From: Dehalococcoidia bacterium
GTDB taxonomy: Bacteria > Chloroflexota > Dehalococcoidia > JACVQG01 > JAHKAY01
Assembly: GCA_030744635.1 (NCBI GenBank)
Contig: JASLQE010000173.1
Location: forward strand, 1-6,494
Direction of reading: 5' to 3'
DNA: 6,494 nucleotides
A program made the position numbers and the translations under genes. Shown one piece after another: positions 5,591 to 6,494 of the stretch (within the stretch, counting starts at the first letter, position 1; each line of letters starts with the position of its first letter). The notes beneath the pieces are model-generated. The model did no database searches and had not been told where the DNA came from. It saw nothing but the letters and a program-made list of their open reading frames with translations.

Positions 5591-6494
5591 ATGTTGTTAT
5601 ATCAAAGCTGGATTAACTGGATTCATATGTATGACGAAAGGGTATGTGACCTTGAAGTGCTTGAGAGCATAGCAGATCTCAACTACCAGGAGCATGAGCC
5701 CGATGCTGAGGAAAAGATGGACACGGAAAAGTTGTGCCAACATGCCAGCGTTAGCTTTGCGCTTGCGACCATTGAAAAAAGAAACACCGATTACCCTTAC
5801 GGTGAGCACTTCAGGGAGTTGGTAGAAAACGCTAAGCGAGACCTCTTGCGTTTCAGGCAGGTTTCAAGGGTGAAGGCTGGGCTGCCTGAGGCCGAAAGAC
5901 TAAAAATGGAAGAACAGGAGCTTGACCTTTTTGAAGGTACCGTTTACCTTGAACTGTTTAGGTTGAGGATGGCAGATGGCAACTATGAGGAGGCCCTCCG
6001 GTTACTCGCGCGTTGTATGGCGCTACTGGGTGCCGCTGCACCTGCGGATAGGGGCTGGTTCAAACCGGCACCTCCTATACGTGACTTGCAGGCAGACGAA
6101 GCTACCGCTTGTTTCGAAAGATTGAGTACCGAGCCCACACGAGTAAAAAACTGGAAAGACGTTGCATTGTCATGTCGCATGGTTTACGTCACCTGGGACT
6201 CCTGTGGGCTGGATAGTTCAGAGTGGGTACACGAAGACGAAGAGGGGCTTAATTGGACTGCTGGAGAATACTGGGCGAGTGCGGTGGCAATTGGAGAGTC
6301 CGAACTGACTCCCAGTCAGCTTCGCGACTTGAGGCGTGAGGAGGAAAGGGAGCATGCTGAAAAACATATGCGGGTTTTCTTTGGAGAGGATTGCTGGGAA
6401 AGACTCCCGGACGTTGCGAAGGAAACCCTTAAAGATGCTGAGGATGCCTGGTTGTCTGCCACACTAAGCAGGAAAAGCGGTGTAGTTATCCACC
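5591..6494 (+). CDS. Unrecognised protein, at least 301 residues, 3' end outside window
   Basis: The frame is open for 301 codons from ATG 5591 to the window edge with no stop, which is strong evidence of coding at near 50% GC. I do not recognise the family. The product is soluble, with no signal peptide or membrane helix, and is rich in charged residues and unusually rich in Trp and Cys. Residues about 118-146 read like one TPR-type helix pair, with DGNYEEALRLL at 129-139. Two strongly charged helical stretches follow at about 240-262 and 268-290 (LRREEEREHAEKHM; RLPDVAKETLKDAEDAW). The second faintly recalls helices of HEPN-like domains, but no catalytic RxxxxH motif is visible, so I assign no function. 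It follows hisF by 13 bases, yet its GC (45-52% in three counted lines) is much lower than that of the operon, suggesting a different origin. A short open frame on the opposite strand (5597-5809) is less likely to be real. Confidence 0.8.
   Translation, partial: MLLYQSWINWIHMYDERVCDLEVLESIADLNYQEHEPDAEEKMDTEKLCQHASVSFALATIEKRNTDYPYGEHFRELVENAKRDLLRFRQVSRVKAGLPEAERLKMEEQELDLFEGTVYLELFRLRMADGNYEEALRLLARCMALLGAAAPADRGWFKPAPPIRDLQADEATACFERLSTEPTRVKNWKDVALSCRMVYVTWDSCGLDSSEWVHEDEEGLNWTAGEYWASAVAIGESELTPSQLRDLRREEEREHAEKHMRVFFGEDCWERLPDVAKETLKDAEDAWLSATLSRKSGVVIH

Noticed and set aside
5597..5809. 70-codon - strand frame with a hydrophobic stretch
   Set aside because: It lies opposite the much longer + strand frame that has a ribosome binding site and continues without stop to the window end.

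Overview
The window is a dense, one-directional stretch of a bacterial chromosome. All supported genes lie on the + strand. It starts inside ilvD (dihydroxy-acid dehydratase) and continues with ilvB (acetolactate synthase large subunit), a TatD-family hydrolase, hisA and hisF. It ends inside a gene I do not recognise, which stays open to the last base. The first five are GC-rich (hand counts of single 60-base lines in ilvB and hisF gave 58-73% GC), with GTG and TTG starts and 4- to 10-base overlaps typical of a compact operon. The organism is not certain. The shortened-type IlvD, the GC-rich codon use with frequent ATA isoleucine codons, and an intergenic repeat containing CTTCGCTTCGCTCAGCATGA made me think of Chloroflexota, perhaps Dehalococcoidia. 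That is inference only.

Layout: positions 2-3715 hold ilvD, ilvB and tatD, almost without gaps. hisA starts with TTG inside the end of tatD. Between hisA and hisF lies the only long gap, about 360 bases. It is not empty. It holds a 50-codon reading frame with a good ribosome binding site that overlaps the hisA stop, an inverted repeat that can fold into a three-way junction, a weak promoter-like sequence, and a run of three hairpins just before hisF. hisF is followed after 13 bases, with its own ribosome binding site, by the unrecognised gene, whose GC is clearly lower (45-52% in three hand-counted lines).

Function: IlvB and IlvD catalyse the first and third steps of valine/isoleucine synthesis. 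HisA and HisF catalyse consecutive steps of histidine synthesis. Their usual partners IlvN, IlvC and HisH are not in the window. The TatD hydrolase between them has no evident pathway link. The two places most worth a second look are the structured hisA-hisF gap and the composition-shifted gene at the right edge. I saw no RNA genes, CRISPR array, transposase or clear intrinsic terminator.
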